A stretch of DNA of 9,530 bases from Actinomycetota bacterium (GCA_030839005.1 JAUZEM010000451.1:1-9530); one strand, 5' to 3'; shown: positions 1-6,871, numbered from the stretch's first letter. The notes: generated by a model not told the origin, from the letters alone. Numbers and translations are program-made.

Positions 1-2
1 CC

Positions 3-158
3 GAACGCCGGGAGGCCTTCGTGCTCACGCAGATCGTCGGTTTGCCGTACGCAACTGCGGCCGAGGTGTGCCGCGTTCCGATCGGAACGATTCGATCGCG
101 GGTCGCGCGCGCCCGCGAGGAGCGTCAGGCCTCGCGGCGCGAGGAGGACACCGGCTGA
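3..158 (+). CDS. ECF-type RNA polymerase sigma factor, C-terminal fragment (region 4)
   Basis: Only the last 51 codons lie in the window; the gene begins upstream. The reading frame gives REAFVLTQIVGLPYATAAEV followed by CRVPIGTIRSRVARAREE and ends at TGA 156-158. This is the sigma region 4.2 helix-turn-helix that contacts the -35 element. The pattern AFVLTQ...GL.YA.AAEVC..P.GTIRSRVARARE is typical of extracytoplasmic-function sigma factors and most resembles actinobacterial SigC-like proteins. The tail after the helix is short and charged (ASRREEDTG), so no extra C-terminal domain is present. An anti-sigma partner would have to lie outside the window, since the next gene is unrelated. The family call is firm; the SigC-like subgroup is an inference from a short stretch. 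Confidence 0.88.
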   Translation, partial: ERREAFVLTQIVGLPYATAAEVCRVPIGTIRSRVARAREERQASRREEDTG

Positions 159-243
159 AGCTCGTAGGGACGGAGACGGCAGCGCAGCGACCGGAGGGGA
201 GCGGAGCGTGGAGTCGACCCTTAGTCGCGCCGGGATACGCATA

Positions 244-271
244 GGGTCCCGCCGGCGAACCGACGGGACCC
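244..271 (+). terminator. Inverted repeat, candidate terminator of the sigma factor gene
   Basis: GGGTCCCG (244-251) and CGGGACCC (264-271) form a perfect 8-bp GC-only stem around a 12-nt loop, 86 nt after the sigma factor stop. No T-run follows. Hairpins without a U tail are common behind genes in high-GC actinobacteria, so a terminator is the likeliest reading. A regulatory stem-loop or protein-binding palindrome upstream of the Rieske-MBL gene is the alternative. The rest of 159-394 shows no convincing gene or clear promoter. Confidence 0.5.
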
Positions 272-394
272 CGGTCGAGGGCCGAGTGGGGGTCGGACCT
301 CGACGATGCGTGCGCACCTTACAGAGCGCGGGCACGCGTTGCTCGTCGGCCGTTCCACCCCGCGGGTCCGGTCGTGCCTCCGGGATTGGCAAGA

Positions 395-1966
395 ATGGCC
401 GCGATGCGAATGACGTTCCTGGGCCACGTCGGTTTCTCCGTGGAAACCCGAGGTGGGTCGGTGCTGTGCGATCCGTGGTTCACACCGGCGTACTTCGGCT
501 CGTGGTTCCCGTTCCCGCGCAACGACGGACTCGACCCGACAGGGTTCTCGTCACCCGACTACCTCTACATCTCCCATCTCCACCGCGACCACTTCGACCC
601 GGAATGGCTCGCTCGCCACGTCGACAAGCGCGCCCGGGTGCTCTTGCCCGCGTTCGACGTTCCCTTCCTCGAGCGCGAGCTGCGGGCGATCGGCTTCGAG
701 CACTTCGTGCGGACGCGTCACGGCGAGCCGGTCGACCTCGACGGGCTGACCGTGACGCTCCTCGCGTTCACGACGCCGGCCGACGGTCCCCTCGGCGACT
801 CGCTCATCGTGATCGACGACGCGACCGCGCGCGTGCTCAACCAGAACGATGCCCGGCCGGGCGACCCCGACGTCGTGCGCGCGCTCGGTCCGTTCGACGC
901 GCAGATCGTCCAGTTCTCGGGCGCGATCTGGTATCCGATCGCGTACGACTTCCCACCCGAGCTCAAGTCGCGTCTCGCACGCGAGAAGCGGGTCAACCAG
1001 ATGGCGCGCGCCCGTCAGTACGTCGAGTGGGTCGATGCCGCGCACGTTTTTCCTTGCGCCGGACCGCCGGCCTTCCTCGACGACGATCTCGCGGCGATGA
1101 ACGACGTTGATCGCGATCCCGCGAACATCTTCCCCGATCAGACGGTGTTCCTCGAACTACTGCGCGGTGCCGGGATCGATCGTGGCGAGCTCGTGGTACC
1201 GGGGTCGGTTGTCGATCTCGACGCCGGCGAGTGCAAGGTGACGCATCCGGGGGACGAGGAGCAGACCAGCCGTCCGTTCGTCGGTAAACGCACGTACCTC
1301 GAGGAGTACCGGCGCGACTGGTCCGCGTGGCTCGTCCGTGAGCGCGCGTCGTGGTCGCACGGCCGGCGTGATCTCGTCGCCGAGCTCGCCGAGTGGTTCG
1401 AGCCGCTCTTGCGCAGCGCACCGATCACGTCCGCAGGCGTCGCGGGCAACGTTGTGCTCGACGTCGGCGAGCCGGGCTTCGACGTGTGCATCGACTTCGT
1501 GGACTCCGAGGTGCGCGCGTGGAAAGGCGAGGCGGAGGAGTCGTACGTCTACAAGGCCGACGTCGACCGAAGGCTGATCGAAGCCCTGCTGGAACGCCAC
1601 GTCGAGGACTGGGTGAACTCGTTGTTCCTGTCGTGCCGCTTCGTCGGCCACCGGCCCGATCCGTCGAACTTCAACGAGTTCGTCATGACCTTCTTCAAGG
1701 CGTTGTCACCCGAGCGGATCGCGTACGTCGAGCACCATTACCGGGAGCGACGCGAGCAGGCGAACGAGTTCTTCGAGCGCGACGGGTGGCGGATCGAGCG
1801 CTTCTGCCCGCACCGGCAAGCCGACCTGACCCGCTTCGGCGAGATCACCGACGGCGTGCTCACGTGCAGCCTTCACCACTGGCAGTTCGATCTCGCGACC
1901 GGCCGCTGCCTCACGAGCGACGACCGGCACCTTCGGTGCGAACGCGTGGAAGAATCGAAACGGTGA
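395..1966 (+). CDS. MBL-fold (UlaG/CMAH-like) protein with C-terminal Rieske [2Fe-2S] domain
   Basis: A 523-aa predicted cytosolic protein with two recognisable parts. The N-terminal metallo-beta-lactamase fold starts with GHVGFSVE (about 10-17) and DPWF (26-29) and carries the metal motif HLHRDH (61-66), with a further acidic candidate in NQND (149-152). This layout resembles UlaG-like lactonases and the hydrolase-like part of CMP-N-acetylneuraminate hydroxylase. The last 60 residues hold a Rieske cluster: C471-P-H473, 17 residues, then C491-S-L-H494, followed by HWQFDLATGRC. The stretch at about 283-460 matches no family I recognise. In CMAH the Rieske domain is N-terminal, so the order is reversed here. 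The substrate is unknown; a cofactor-dependent oxygenase or electron-transfer role is inferred. Possible starts are GTG 374 and ATG 395, 404 and 410; 395 was chosen for GGGA nine bases upstream. The stop overlaps the VOC gene start, implying coupled translation. Confidence 0.85.
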   Translation: MAAMRMTFLGHVGFSVETRGGSVLCDPWFTPAYFGSWFPFPRNDGLDPTGFSSPDYLYISHLHRDHFDPEWLARHVDKRARVLLPAFDVPFLERELRAIGFEHFVRTRHGEPVDLDGLTVTLLAFTTPADGPLGDSLIVIDDATARVLNQNDARPGDPDVVRALGPFDAQIVQFSGAIWYPIAYDFPPELKSRLAREKRVNQMARARQYVEWVDAAHVFPCAGPPAFLDDDLAAMNDVDRDPANIFPDQTVFLELLRGAGIDRGELVVPGSVVDLDAGECKVTHPGDEEQTSRPFVGKRTYLEEYRRDWSAWLVRERASWSHGRRDLVAELAEWFEPLLRSAPITSAGVAGNVVLDVGEPGFDVCIDFVDSEVRAWKGEAEESYVYKADVDRRLIEALLERHVEDWVNSLFLSCRFVGHRPDPSNFNEFVMTFFKALSPERIAYVEHHYRERREQANEFFERDGWRIERFCPHRQADLTRFGEITDGVLTCSLHHWQFDLATGRCLTSDDRHLRCERVEESKR

Positions 1967-2412
1967 GCGCGTTCAACCACGTCGGCCAGTGCGTAACGGA
2001 TCTCGCGCGGTCGAAGCGGTTCTACTGCGAGCTGCTCGGCTTCACCCTCGAGCGCGAGGTCAATCCACCCGATGAGAGCTCCGCGCAGCTCTTGTCGCTC
2101 ACGCCGCCGCTCGCGATGACCGCCGCGTATCTGGTGCGCGACGGCCTGGTGCTCGAGCTGCTGCACTACGCGGCGGTCGGACAGACACAACCGTTCCGGG
2201 ACCGGACGATGAACGAACCCGGGCTCACGCACCTCTCACTGTCAGTTGACGACATCGACGACGTGTGCGCGCGAATATCCGAGTACGGCGGGAAGGTCGT
2301 CGGGTCGTCGCACATCGGCGCGGCCGTCTTCGTGCGCGATCCGGACGGCCAGCTCCTCGAGCTCCTCCCGATGACCTACCGCCGGCATCTCGAGAGCCAG
2401 GGCTTCCACTAA
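1963..2412 (+). CDS. VOC (glyoxalase/methylmalonyl-CoA epimerase-like) family protein
   Basis: This 149-aa protein is the usual length for a single-chain VOC protein with two beta-alpha-beta-beta-beta modules (about residues 3-67 and 87-135). The four metal-ligand positions of the superfamily are all occupied: H6 (FNHVGQCV), E65 (LVLELLHY), H90 (LTHLSLSV) and E133 (LLELLPM). RDPDGQLLELL near the end is the hallmark second-module strand. The GTG start at 1963 overlaps the TGA of the Rieske-MBL gene (GTGA), so the two are almost certainly co-translated. VOC proteins include epimerases, lyases and extradiol dioxygenases. Complete ligands argue for a metal enzyme rather than a binding protein, but the reaction cannot be named. 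Its stop overlaps the stop of the convergent glycosyltransferase gene. Confidence 0.9.
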   Translation: MSAFNHVGQCVTDLARSKRFYCELLGFTLEREVNPPDESSAQLLSLTPPLAMTAAYLVRDGLVLELLHYAAVGQTQPFRDRTMNEPGLTHLSLSVDDIDDVCARISEYGGKVVGSSHIGAAVFVRDPDGQLLELLPMTYRRHLESQGFH

Positions 2413-3794
2413 GGACGAGCCGCTCCGGCGAAACGCTGCTCGCGTACGCGTCGAACGAGGTGCTGTGCGCCGACCGCGGCGAGCAGCGCGAGCAACGGCA
2501 CGATGGGAGTTCGAAAGCGAGCGTCCGCTTCCGCGCCGGCCGAGGCCGCCATGACATAGACGACGATGCCTATGTCGAAGGCCCAGAACGCGCGCAGACG
2601 GGACCGCAGCGCCACGAAGACGCCGACGAGTGCGAGCGTCCATAGCAACAGGGTCCAGGAAAACAGTGCAATCGTGAGCGCCGGCGAAGAGGAAGCGTGC
2701 AAGAATCGGCGTACCGTGTCGGTACCCGGACCGAGAGTCTCCCGGCCCAGGCCCTTGAACGCGACCTGCGCGGTCTCGAGTGGATTTCGGGCAAGGATGT
2801 GTAACCCTCGCCGGTTCATCTCATCGAAGCTTTTGCCGCGCCCGAGCGGATGCGGCACGTCGCATCCCCACCATGTAGGACACGCCTTGGCGAGATTGTC
2901 CCAGCCGGTCGGGTTGCAACCCAACTGACGACGCGCCGCCGCCATGCCGTTGTTGGCCACCTTGGCCTGGACCGCCGCGGCGTCGTAACAGTAGATCGTG
3001 ACCGCCCCCGCGCCCGCGATCTGCCAGGAGTTCACCGCGTAGTGGTTCCGCACTTGCCAGCCGCCGGCCACGATGACGATCGGCATCGCAAAGGCCAACA
3101 GCAGAGCGAGCAACCGCCGTCGTGGTCGGTCCCGGAACCGAAAGGCGAGGAAGACGAGCACGACGATCGGGAAGAAATACATCGTCGGTCGGACCATTAT
3201 CGCCGCGGCGGTCACCGTCCCGAGTGCGGCGACGACGCGAGGGCGCACCCGATCCGTTCGGGGCGCGAAGACGACGAGGCCGACGGCGACGATGCCGACG
3301 AGCGTCAGCGTCGCGAGACTTTCGGTGAGGATTGTGCCCGAGGCCGAGAACTGCAATGGGTCGAGCGCGACGACAGCGCCCGCCACCATCGCTGCGGTGG
3401 GGCCGATCACTTTTCGTGCGACGATTACCGTGACGAGGACCGGAAGCACGCTCAATGCGGCTTGTATCGGGCTGATGGCCTGTTGGCTGCCGGTCACCCA
3501 CAGGATCACCGCAAGCAGAGCTGGGTAGCCGGGCGTGCGAAGGAACATCGGCGTCGCGTCGTCCGGTGAGAGGCTGAAGTGTCGGGTTTGCACGAGAGCG
3601 CGCGCGGGGCCGAGATAGCCGGGCGAGTCGCCGTTCGTGACGGCCGAAGGATGTGCGTGTGTGATCCACGCGGCCCAACCGACGCGCGCGGCGAGGGCGA
3701 CGAAGATGAGCGTCCACCACCAGGTGTATCGCCGCTCCGCGACGAGCAGGTGTTCGATTCGCGCACGCGTGTCCGAAACCGCCCGGCGAACCAT
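2409..3794 (-). CDS. Integral-membrane glycosyltransferase, GT39/PMT-like (ArnT-type fold)
   Basis: A 461-aa polytopic membrane protein with a short charged cytosolic N-terminus, a first membrane helix at about 27-45 and many later hydrophobic segments up to about 445. After helix 1 the first external loop reads NGDSPGYLGPARAL (54-67) and then FLRTPGYPALLAV (84-96). The Asp of GDSPGY and the RTPGYP element match lipid-phosphate-sugar-dependent transferases of the GT39/PMT_2/ArnT superfamily, where this Asp is the catalytic candidate. A large hydrophilic loop (about 250-345) carries four cysteines (C269, C293, C305, C311) that could form disulfides outside the membrane. Donor and acceptor are not identifiable. 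The ATG start at 3794 precedes a conventional N-terminus and no GTG is available nearby; no strong ribosome site is seen. It lies 67 bp downstream of the MBL hydrolase on the same strand and may be co-transcribed with it. Confidence 0.82.
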   Translation of the reverse strand: MVRRAVSDTRARIEHLLVAERRYTWWWTLIFVALAARVGWAAWITHAHPSAVTNGDSPGYLGPARALVQTRHFSLSPDDATPMFLRTPGYPALLAVILWVTGSQQAISPIQAALSVLPVLVTVIVARKVIGPTAAMVAGAVVALDPLQFSASGTILTESLATLTLVGIVAVGLVVFAPRTDRVRPRVVAALGTVTAAAIMVRPTMYFFPIVVLVFLAFRFRDRPRRRLLALLLAFAMPIVIVAGGWQVRNHYAVNSWQIAGAGAVTIYCYDAAAVQAKVANNGMAAARRQLGCNPTGWDNLAKACPTWWGCDVPHPLGRGKSFDEMNRRGLHILARNPLETAQVAFKGLGRETLGPGTDTVRRFLHASSSPALTIALFSWTLLLWTLALVGVFVALRSRLRAFWAFDIGIVVYVMAASAGAEADARFRTPIVPLLALLAAVGAQHLVRRVREQRFAGAARP

Positions 3795-3861
3795 CGCCGC
3801 GCAAGGTACCAGGTCGTCCCCGGAGCTATCGCTGTGAGATTTCGCAGGTGTATCGGCGCTC

Positions 3862-4638
3862 CTAACGCGACCCGACGCGCGCGATGTACGCGTCGCACAG
3901 CTCGACGAGGCGGTCGCGGCCGAAGCTGGGTTCATGACCGCCGTGCACCACCTCGACCGGCAGCGCCCGCAGGCGTTCCATGGTCGCGACGTAGGCGTCG
4001 ACGTCGGAGTCGCGGCTGCCGTCGAGGAGCGGACCGTCGTATACCGCGTCGCCCGAGAAGAGCGTTCCCGACGCCGCGTCGTACAACCCGATCGAATCGG
4101 GTGAGTGACCGGGCAGGTGCATGACCTCGAACGCTCGGTCGCCGAGGTCGACGATGTCACCGTCGTCGAGGACGCGCGTCGGCGTGCAGCTCTGCACCTC
4201 GTACGCACTCGGGTCGAACGCGGGTTCCGGCCATGCGTCGAGGAGATCGGCCGGCACTTCGTAGCCGGCCGCGAGGTACATCTCGAGCGCGGCGGGTGGG
4301 AATGCGTCACGGCGCAGCGCGCCGCCGATCGCGCCGGGTGTCGCGAGGTACGGAACGCCGGCGTTGTGCGCCAGCCGCTCGGTGAACTCGTGCAGGGAAC
4401 CGGTGTGATCGAAGTGGTAGTGGGTCGCGAGTGCAACCGTCGACTGCTCGAAGAGATCGCGCGCGGCCTCGCGCAGGCTCGCGACGCCGAGCCCCGTGTC
4501 GACGAGCAGCGCGCGATCGCGACCCCGCACGAACCAGATGTTGCAGCGCGCGAATCGGTCGACGAACGGTTCCCAGAGCCGCCAGATAACCTCGTCGACC
4601 CGCTCGCGCGCGAACCAGTCACCGGCTGCGACCTTCAC
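3862..4638 (-). CDS. MBL-fold metallo-hydrolase (glyoxalase II-like)
   Basis: A 258-aa single-domain cytosolic metallo-beta-lactamase-fold hydrolase. The metal-site signature is complete: HYHFDH (73-78), H178 in LPGHSPDS, D197 in FSGDAVYD and H235 in GGHEPSF. The strand before it, ALLVDTGLG (43-51), is the usual entry to the fold. These residues indicate a dinuclear metal site of the glyoxalase II/lactonase type; the substrate is not evident. The frame is open upstream to an ATG at 4749, but a clean Shine-Dalgarno (GGAGG at 4644-4648, 5-nt spacer) points to GTG 4638, and the extra 37 residues look like non-domain sequence. It is divergent from the MFS transporter and upstream of the GT39-like gene. 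It is unrelated in detail to the Rieske-MBL protein earlier in the window. Confidence 0.9.
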   Translation of the reverse strand: MKVAAGDWFARERVDEVIWRLWEPFVDRFARCNIWFVRGRDRALLVDTGLGVASLREAARDLFEQSTVALATHYHFDHTGSLHEFTERLAHNAGVPYLATPGAIGGALRRDAFPPAALEMYLAAGYEVPADLLDAWPEPAFDPSAYEVQSCTPTRVLDDGDIVDLGDRAFEVMHLPGHSPDSIGLYDAASGTLFSGDAVYDGPLLDGSRDSDVDAYVATMERLRALPVEVVHGGHEPSFGRDRLVELCDAYIARVGSR

Positions 4639-4747
4639 CCTGTCCTCCAGCTCTCCTGCGCTACGCCAACCACCATCGTCGGTGATATCGACGGCCACGT
4701 CGAGGGCTGCCGGCGGCGAGAAACCCACCGGAGCAGCTGCGAGCGCC
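4639..4747. promoter_or_regulatory. Divergent intergenic region between MBL hydrolase and MFS transporter
   Basis: These 109 bp separate the two outward-facing genes and should hold both promoters. I could not pick convincing -35/-10 pairs by eye. TGATATCGA (4682-4690) is the only AT-leaning patch and contains the palindrome GATATC. The placement follows from gene orientation only. Confidence 0.4.
4644..4648 (-). promoter_or_regulatory. Shine-Dalgarno site deciding the MBL hydrolase start
   Basis: On the minus strand GGAGG is followed by ACAGG and then GTG at 4638-4636. The 5-nt spacing is near ideal and favours the GTG start over the upstream in-frame ATG at 4749. Confidence 0.7.
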
Positions 4748-5899
4748 ATGCCAGACTGCAACGTGCCCAATACGCTGCGGCCGGTCGTCGCGTCGTTCGT
4801 CGTGTTCGGCTTCTTCGCGGGCGCCTGGGCGGTCGCGACCGTCGACATCGAGCGCGCGTTCCACCTCACCGACACCGGGCTCGGTGCAGTGCTCGCGTCG
4901 GGAATCATCGCCGCGACCGCGGTCGCGGCGATCGGGGGTGCAATCACCGACCGCTGGGGTGCGGGCCGGTCACTGACGTGTGCGCTCGTGGTCTGGGGCG
5001 TCCTTCTCGGCCTGGAGGCGGCGGCACCCCGTCTGCCGTTGTTCGTGCTCGCGCTCGTAATGGCCATGGCCGCGGGCGGCCTCGTCGACGTGGTCATGAA
5101 CATCGTCGCGGCTGACGCGCTCGCGCGCGACGCGGGCCGGCTCGTCCGCTTTCACGGCCTGTTCAACGGCGGATGTGTAGTTGGCGCGGCAGTGACCGGT
5201 CTGGTCCTGCGGTTGGGGGCTTCGTGGCGCGTGGTGTGGGTCGGCGTGGCGATCGTCGGCGTGCTCACAGGCGTTGTCACGCGCCGGGCGCGCCTTCCGG
5301 AGCCGGAGCGCTTCGATCATCCGTCGATGTGGCGCGCGCTGGCCGGTCTCCGCCACGAAGGCCTGGTCGTCCTCGCGCTCGTGTTCGCGGCCGCGGCGAT
5401 GGTCGAAGGTGGCATCGCGACGTGGGGCATCCTGTACCTGCGCGGACACCTGGGCTTGGGTGTGCTCGCGGGTGTCAGCGCCTACGTCGCCGGCGAAGGA
5501 CTGGCCACGATCGCTCGCCTCGGCGGCGGGCCGATGGTCGGCGCGTTGGGCACGCGGCGCGCGGTCGTCGTCGGGGGAACACTCGCGGCCGCGGGCATCT
5601 CGACCGAAGCGCTGTGTGGCGCGGCCGGCATCGCGGCCGCCGGGCTCGCGGCGGCCGCGGTCGGTATCTCGGTCGTGTGGCCACTGCTGCTCGCCGACGT
5701 CAACAACGAGGCCCGCCATCCCGCGCTCGCGATCGGCGGCGTCACCGCGTGCGGCTACCTCGGGATGGTCGCCGGCCCGCCGCTCGTGGGAACGCTCTCG
5801 GGCCTGTTCGGGCTCCGAACCGGCTTGCTGGTTCTGGCCGCGATAGCGCTCTGCGTCGCGCTCGTCCCCGCGCACGTCCGCACGCCCGTACGCGCCTGA
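4748..5899 (+). CDS. MFS transporter, YbjJ-like
   Basis: A 383-aa inner-membrane protein made almost wholly of hydrophobic helices, consistent with a 12-helix major facilitator of slightly short length. The loop between helices 2 and 3 holds the MFS motif A variant GAITDRWGAGRS (64-75). Features shared with the YbjJ-type subgroup are DVVMNIVAADAL (114-125), FHGLFNGGCVVGA (135-147) and the acidic residue of MVEGGIATWGILYL (218-231) at the start of the second half. Substrate is unknown; members of this subgroup are annotated as sugar or drug transporters without firm proof. The ATG at 4748 lies directly before a typical polar N-terminus and first helix; GGAG about 14 nt upstream is a weak ribosome site. 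Its start shares the CATG palindrome with the alternative, rejected start of the divergent MBL gene. Confidence 0.88.
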   Translation: MPDCNVPNTLRPVVASFVVFGFFAGAWAVATVDIERAFHLTDTGLGAVLASGIIAATAVAAIGGAITDRWGAGRSLTCALVVWGVLLGLEAAAPRLPLFVLALVMAMAAGGLVDVVMNIVAADALARDAGRLVRFHGLFNGGCVVGAAVTGLVLRLGASWRVVWVGVAIVGVLTGVVTRRARLPEPERFDHPSMWRALAGLRHEGLVVLALVFAAAAMVEGGIATWGILYLRGHLGLGVLAGVSAYVAGEGLATIARLGGGPMVGALGTRRAVVVGGTLAAAGISTEALCGAAGIAAAGLAAAAVGISVVWPLLLADVNNEARHPALAIGGVTACGYLGMVAGPPLVGTLSGLFGLRTGLLVLAAIALCVALVPAHVRTPVRA

Positions 5900-5938
5900 C
5901 CCGCGTGACGCGCGCACCGTGGGACTACGAGCTCGCGG

Positions 5939-6520
5939 CTACACATTGTTGTCTTCGGGCCGGACGTTGGTGAACGCGCGTCGGAGCAACGGGGTCCGCG
6001 CGTCGAGCGTCTCTGCGAGCGCTTCGCTCGTTTCCGGCGTCACTTCTGCAACGAGCGGAGCCGGCCCCGATTCGCCGGCGGACGCGGATGCGGATGCCGA
6101 CTCGGGTTCGGGGTACGTCGCAGGTTCGGGACGCGGCTGTGGTGCGGGGTCGGCGAGCGCGCCGAGTCCGGGCAGCGGTACCGCGCTGTTCGCGGTGCGC
6201 CGGCGACGAGGGCGGGCGATCGACGTGCTACGGGCGCGGCGAACGGGCGGAGCCGGCGCGTTCGGGTCGCGGTCGGCGGTGGCGTGGTCGCCCATGAGAT
6301 CGTTGTGCAGTTGCCAACCGCGCGGCAAGACCAGCCCGGCCGCGTGGCGTGCGCAGAGATCGCCTTCGGTGCGCGCCTCGTCGAGCGCAACGAGCCAAGC
6401 CTCTCGTCGGGTGGGCTGGAAGCGGAGGGTCGCCGCCGCCGGCGCGCCACAACCGGGTCGGGCGCAGAGCCGCCGGTGGCCGGGTCCGTAGCGCCGAGCC
6501 CAGTTCGGGCCGGAGATCAT
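5939..6520 (-). CDS. DUF3499-like putative zinc-binding protein with long C-terminal extension
   Basis: A 193-aa protein. Residues 17-72 match the DUF3499 pattern of actinobacteria: RRLCARPGCGAPAAATLRF (17-34 approx.), then DLCARHA (55-61) and LPRGWQLHND (65-74). C19, C24, C56 and H59 form a plausible Cys3His zinc site. The usual STAVVGPLA stretch between the two halves is replaced by a different sequence (AWLVALDEAR), so it is a divergent member. The rest is low-complexity, rich in Pro, Arg and Ala with a Ser-Ala repeat (141-148), and closes with LDARTPLLRRAFTN (172-185), also found in the neighbouring paralogue. The function of DUF3499 is unknown. An ATG at 6571 would lengthen it by 17 residues; the full anti-SD complement AAGGAGGTGA at 6540-6531 favours 6520. 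It is 63 bp downstream of its paralogue on the same strand. Confidence 0.75.
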   Translation of the reverse strand: MISGPNWARRYGPGHRRLCARPGCGAPAAATLRFQPTRREAWLVALDEARTEGDLCARHAAGLVLPRGWQLHNDLMGDHATADRDPNAPAPPVRRARSTSIARPRRRRTANSAVPLPGLGALADPAPQPRPEPATYPEPESASASASAGESGPAPLVAEVTPETSEALAETLDARTPLLRRAFTNVRPEDNNV

Positions 6521-6530
6521 CCCTGGGGAT

Positions 6531-6540
6531 TCACCTCCTT
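6531..6540 (-). promoter_or_regulatory. Perfect Shine-Dalgarno sequence before the longer DUF3499-like gene
   Basis: On the minus strand AAGGAGGTGA is fully complementary to the 16S rRNA 3' end. From GGAGG to the ATG at 6520 is 13 nt, longer than usual but workable. It lies inside the alternative longer reading frame, so it argues against the ATG at 6571. Confidence 0.6.
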
Positions 6541-6583
6541 CGTGTGCACGTCCGCCGTCCGTAGGTGTCAACGGGGCGTCGGC

Positions 6584-6865
6584 TCAAACGGCGCCGGCAT
6601 TCTGGAAGGCGCGGGCGAGCATCGGGCTGTGCGCGTCGAGCGTCGCCTCGAGCTGTTTGGCCGCCCGAGCGCGTGCTCCCCGACGGTCCTCGAGGTGCCA
6701 ACCCTGGGGTGGGGTGAGGACGCGTACGTGCCGCTCGCACAGCTCGCCCGCTCGCGCCGCGCCGTCGGCGGGGGTGTCGAGCCAAACGGTGAGGTCGCGC
6801 GTATCAAAGGTGAAGGTCGCCGTGGCCGGGGAGTTGCATCCGGTTCTCGCGCAATGACGTCGCAC
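6584..6865 (-). CDS. DUF3499-like small putative zinc-binding protein (paralogue)
   Basis: A 93-aa protein that aligns with its downstream neighbour over both ends: RRHCARTGCNSPATATFTF (2-20) against RRLCARPGCGAPAAATLRF, ELCERHVRVLTPPQGWHLED (41-60) against DLCARHAAGLVLPRGWQLHN, and LDAHSPMLARAFQN (76-89) against LDARTPLLRRAFTN. C5, C10, C43 and H46 are the presumed zinc ligands. It lacks the long Pro/Ala-rich insert of the neighbour, so the two look like tandem duplicates that diverged. The GTG at 6865 gives an N-terminus ending just before the first Cys, as in DUF3499 proteins; GTG 6892 would add nine residues. No ribosome site is seen before either, which fits leaderless translation. It faces away from the homoserine kinase gene. 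The biochemical role is unknown. Confidence 0.72.
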   Translation of the reverse strand: MRRHCARTGCNSPATATFTFDTRDLTVWLDTPADGAARAGELCERHVRVLTPPQGWHLEDRRGARARAAKQLEATLDAHSPMLARAFQNAGAV

Positions 6866-6871
6866 GGCATG

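Noticed and set aside
208..1110. Long plus-strand ORF of 300 codons overlapping the Rieske-MBL gene
   Set aside because: Arg/Pro/Ala-rich composition with no motif; it overlaps a frame with clear MBL motifs and is a high-GC shadow.
395..1966. Naming the first protein CMP-N-acetylneuraminate hydroxylase
   Set aside because: The domain order is different and there is no sialic acid gene nearby; only the domain types are shared.
3795..4622. Upstream extension of the glycosyltransferase reading frame to 737 codons
   Set aside because: The extra sequence is an off-frame reading of the MBL hydrolase; the membrane protein begins at ATG 3794.
4639..5103. N-terminal extension of the MBL hydrolase frame
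   Set aside because: It runs antisense into the MFS gene, has low-complexity composition, and a good Shine-Dalgarno supports GTG 4638.
5900..5938. CGCG-TGA-CGCG palindrome after the MFS gene as a terminator
   Set aside because: Only a 4-bp stem with a 3-nt loop and no T-run; too weak to call.
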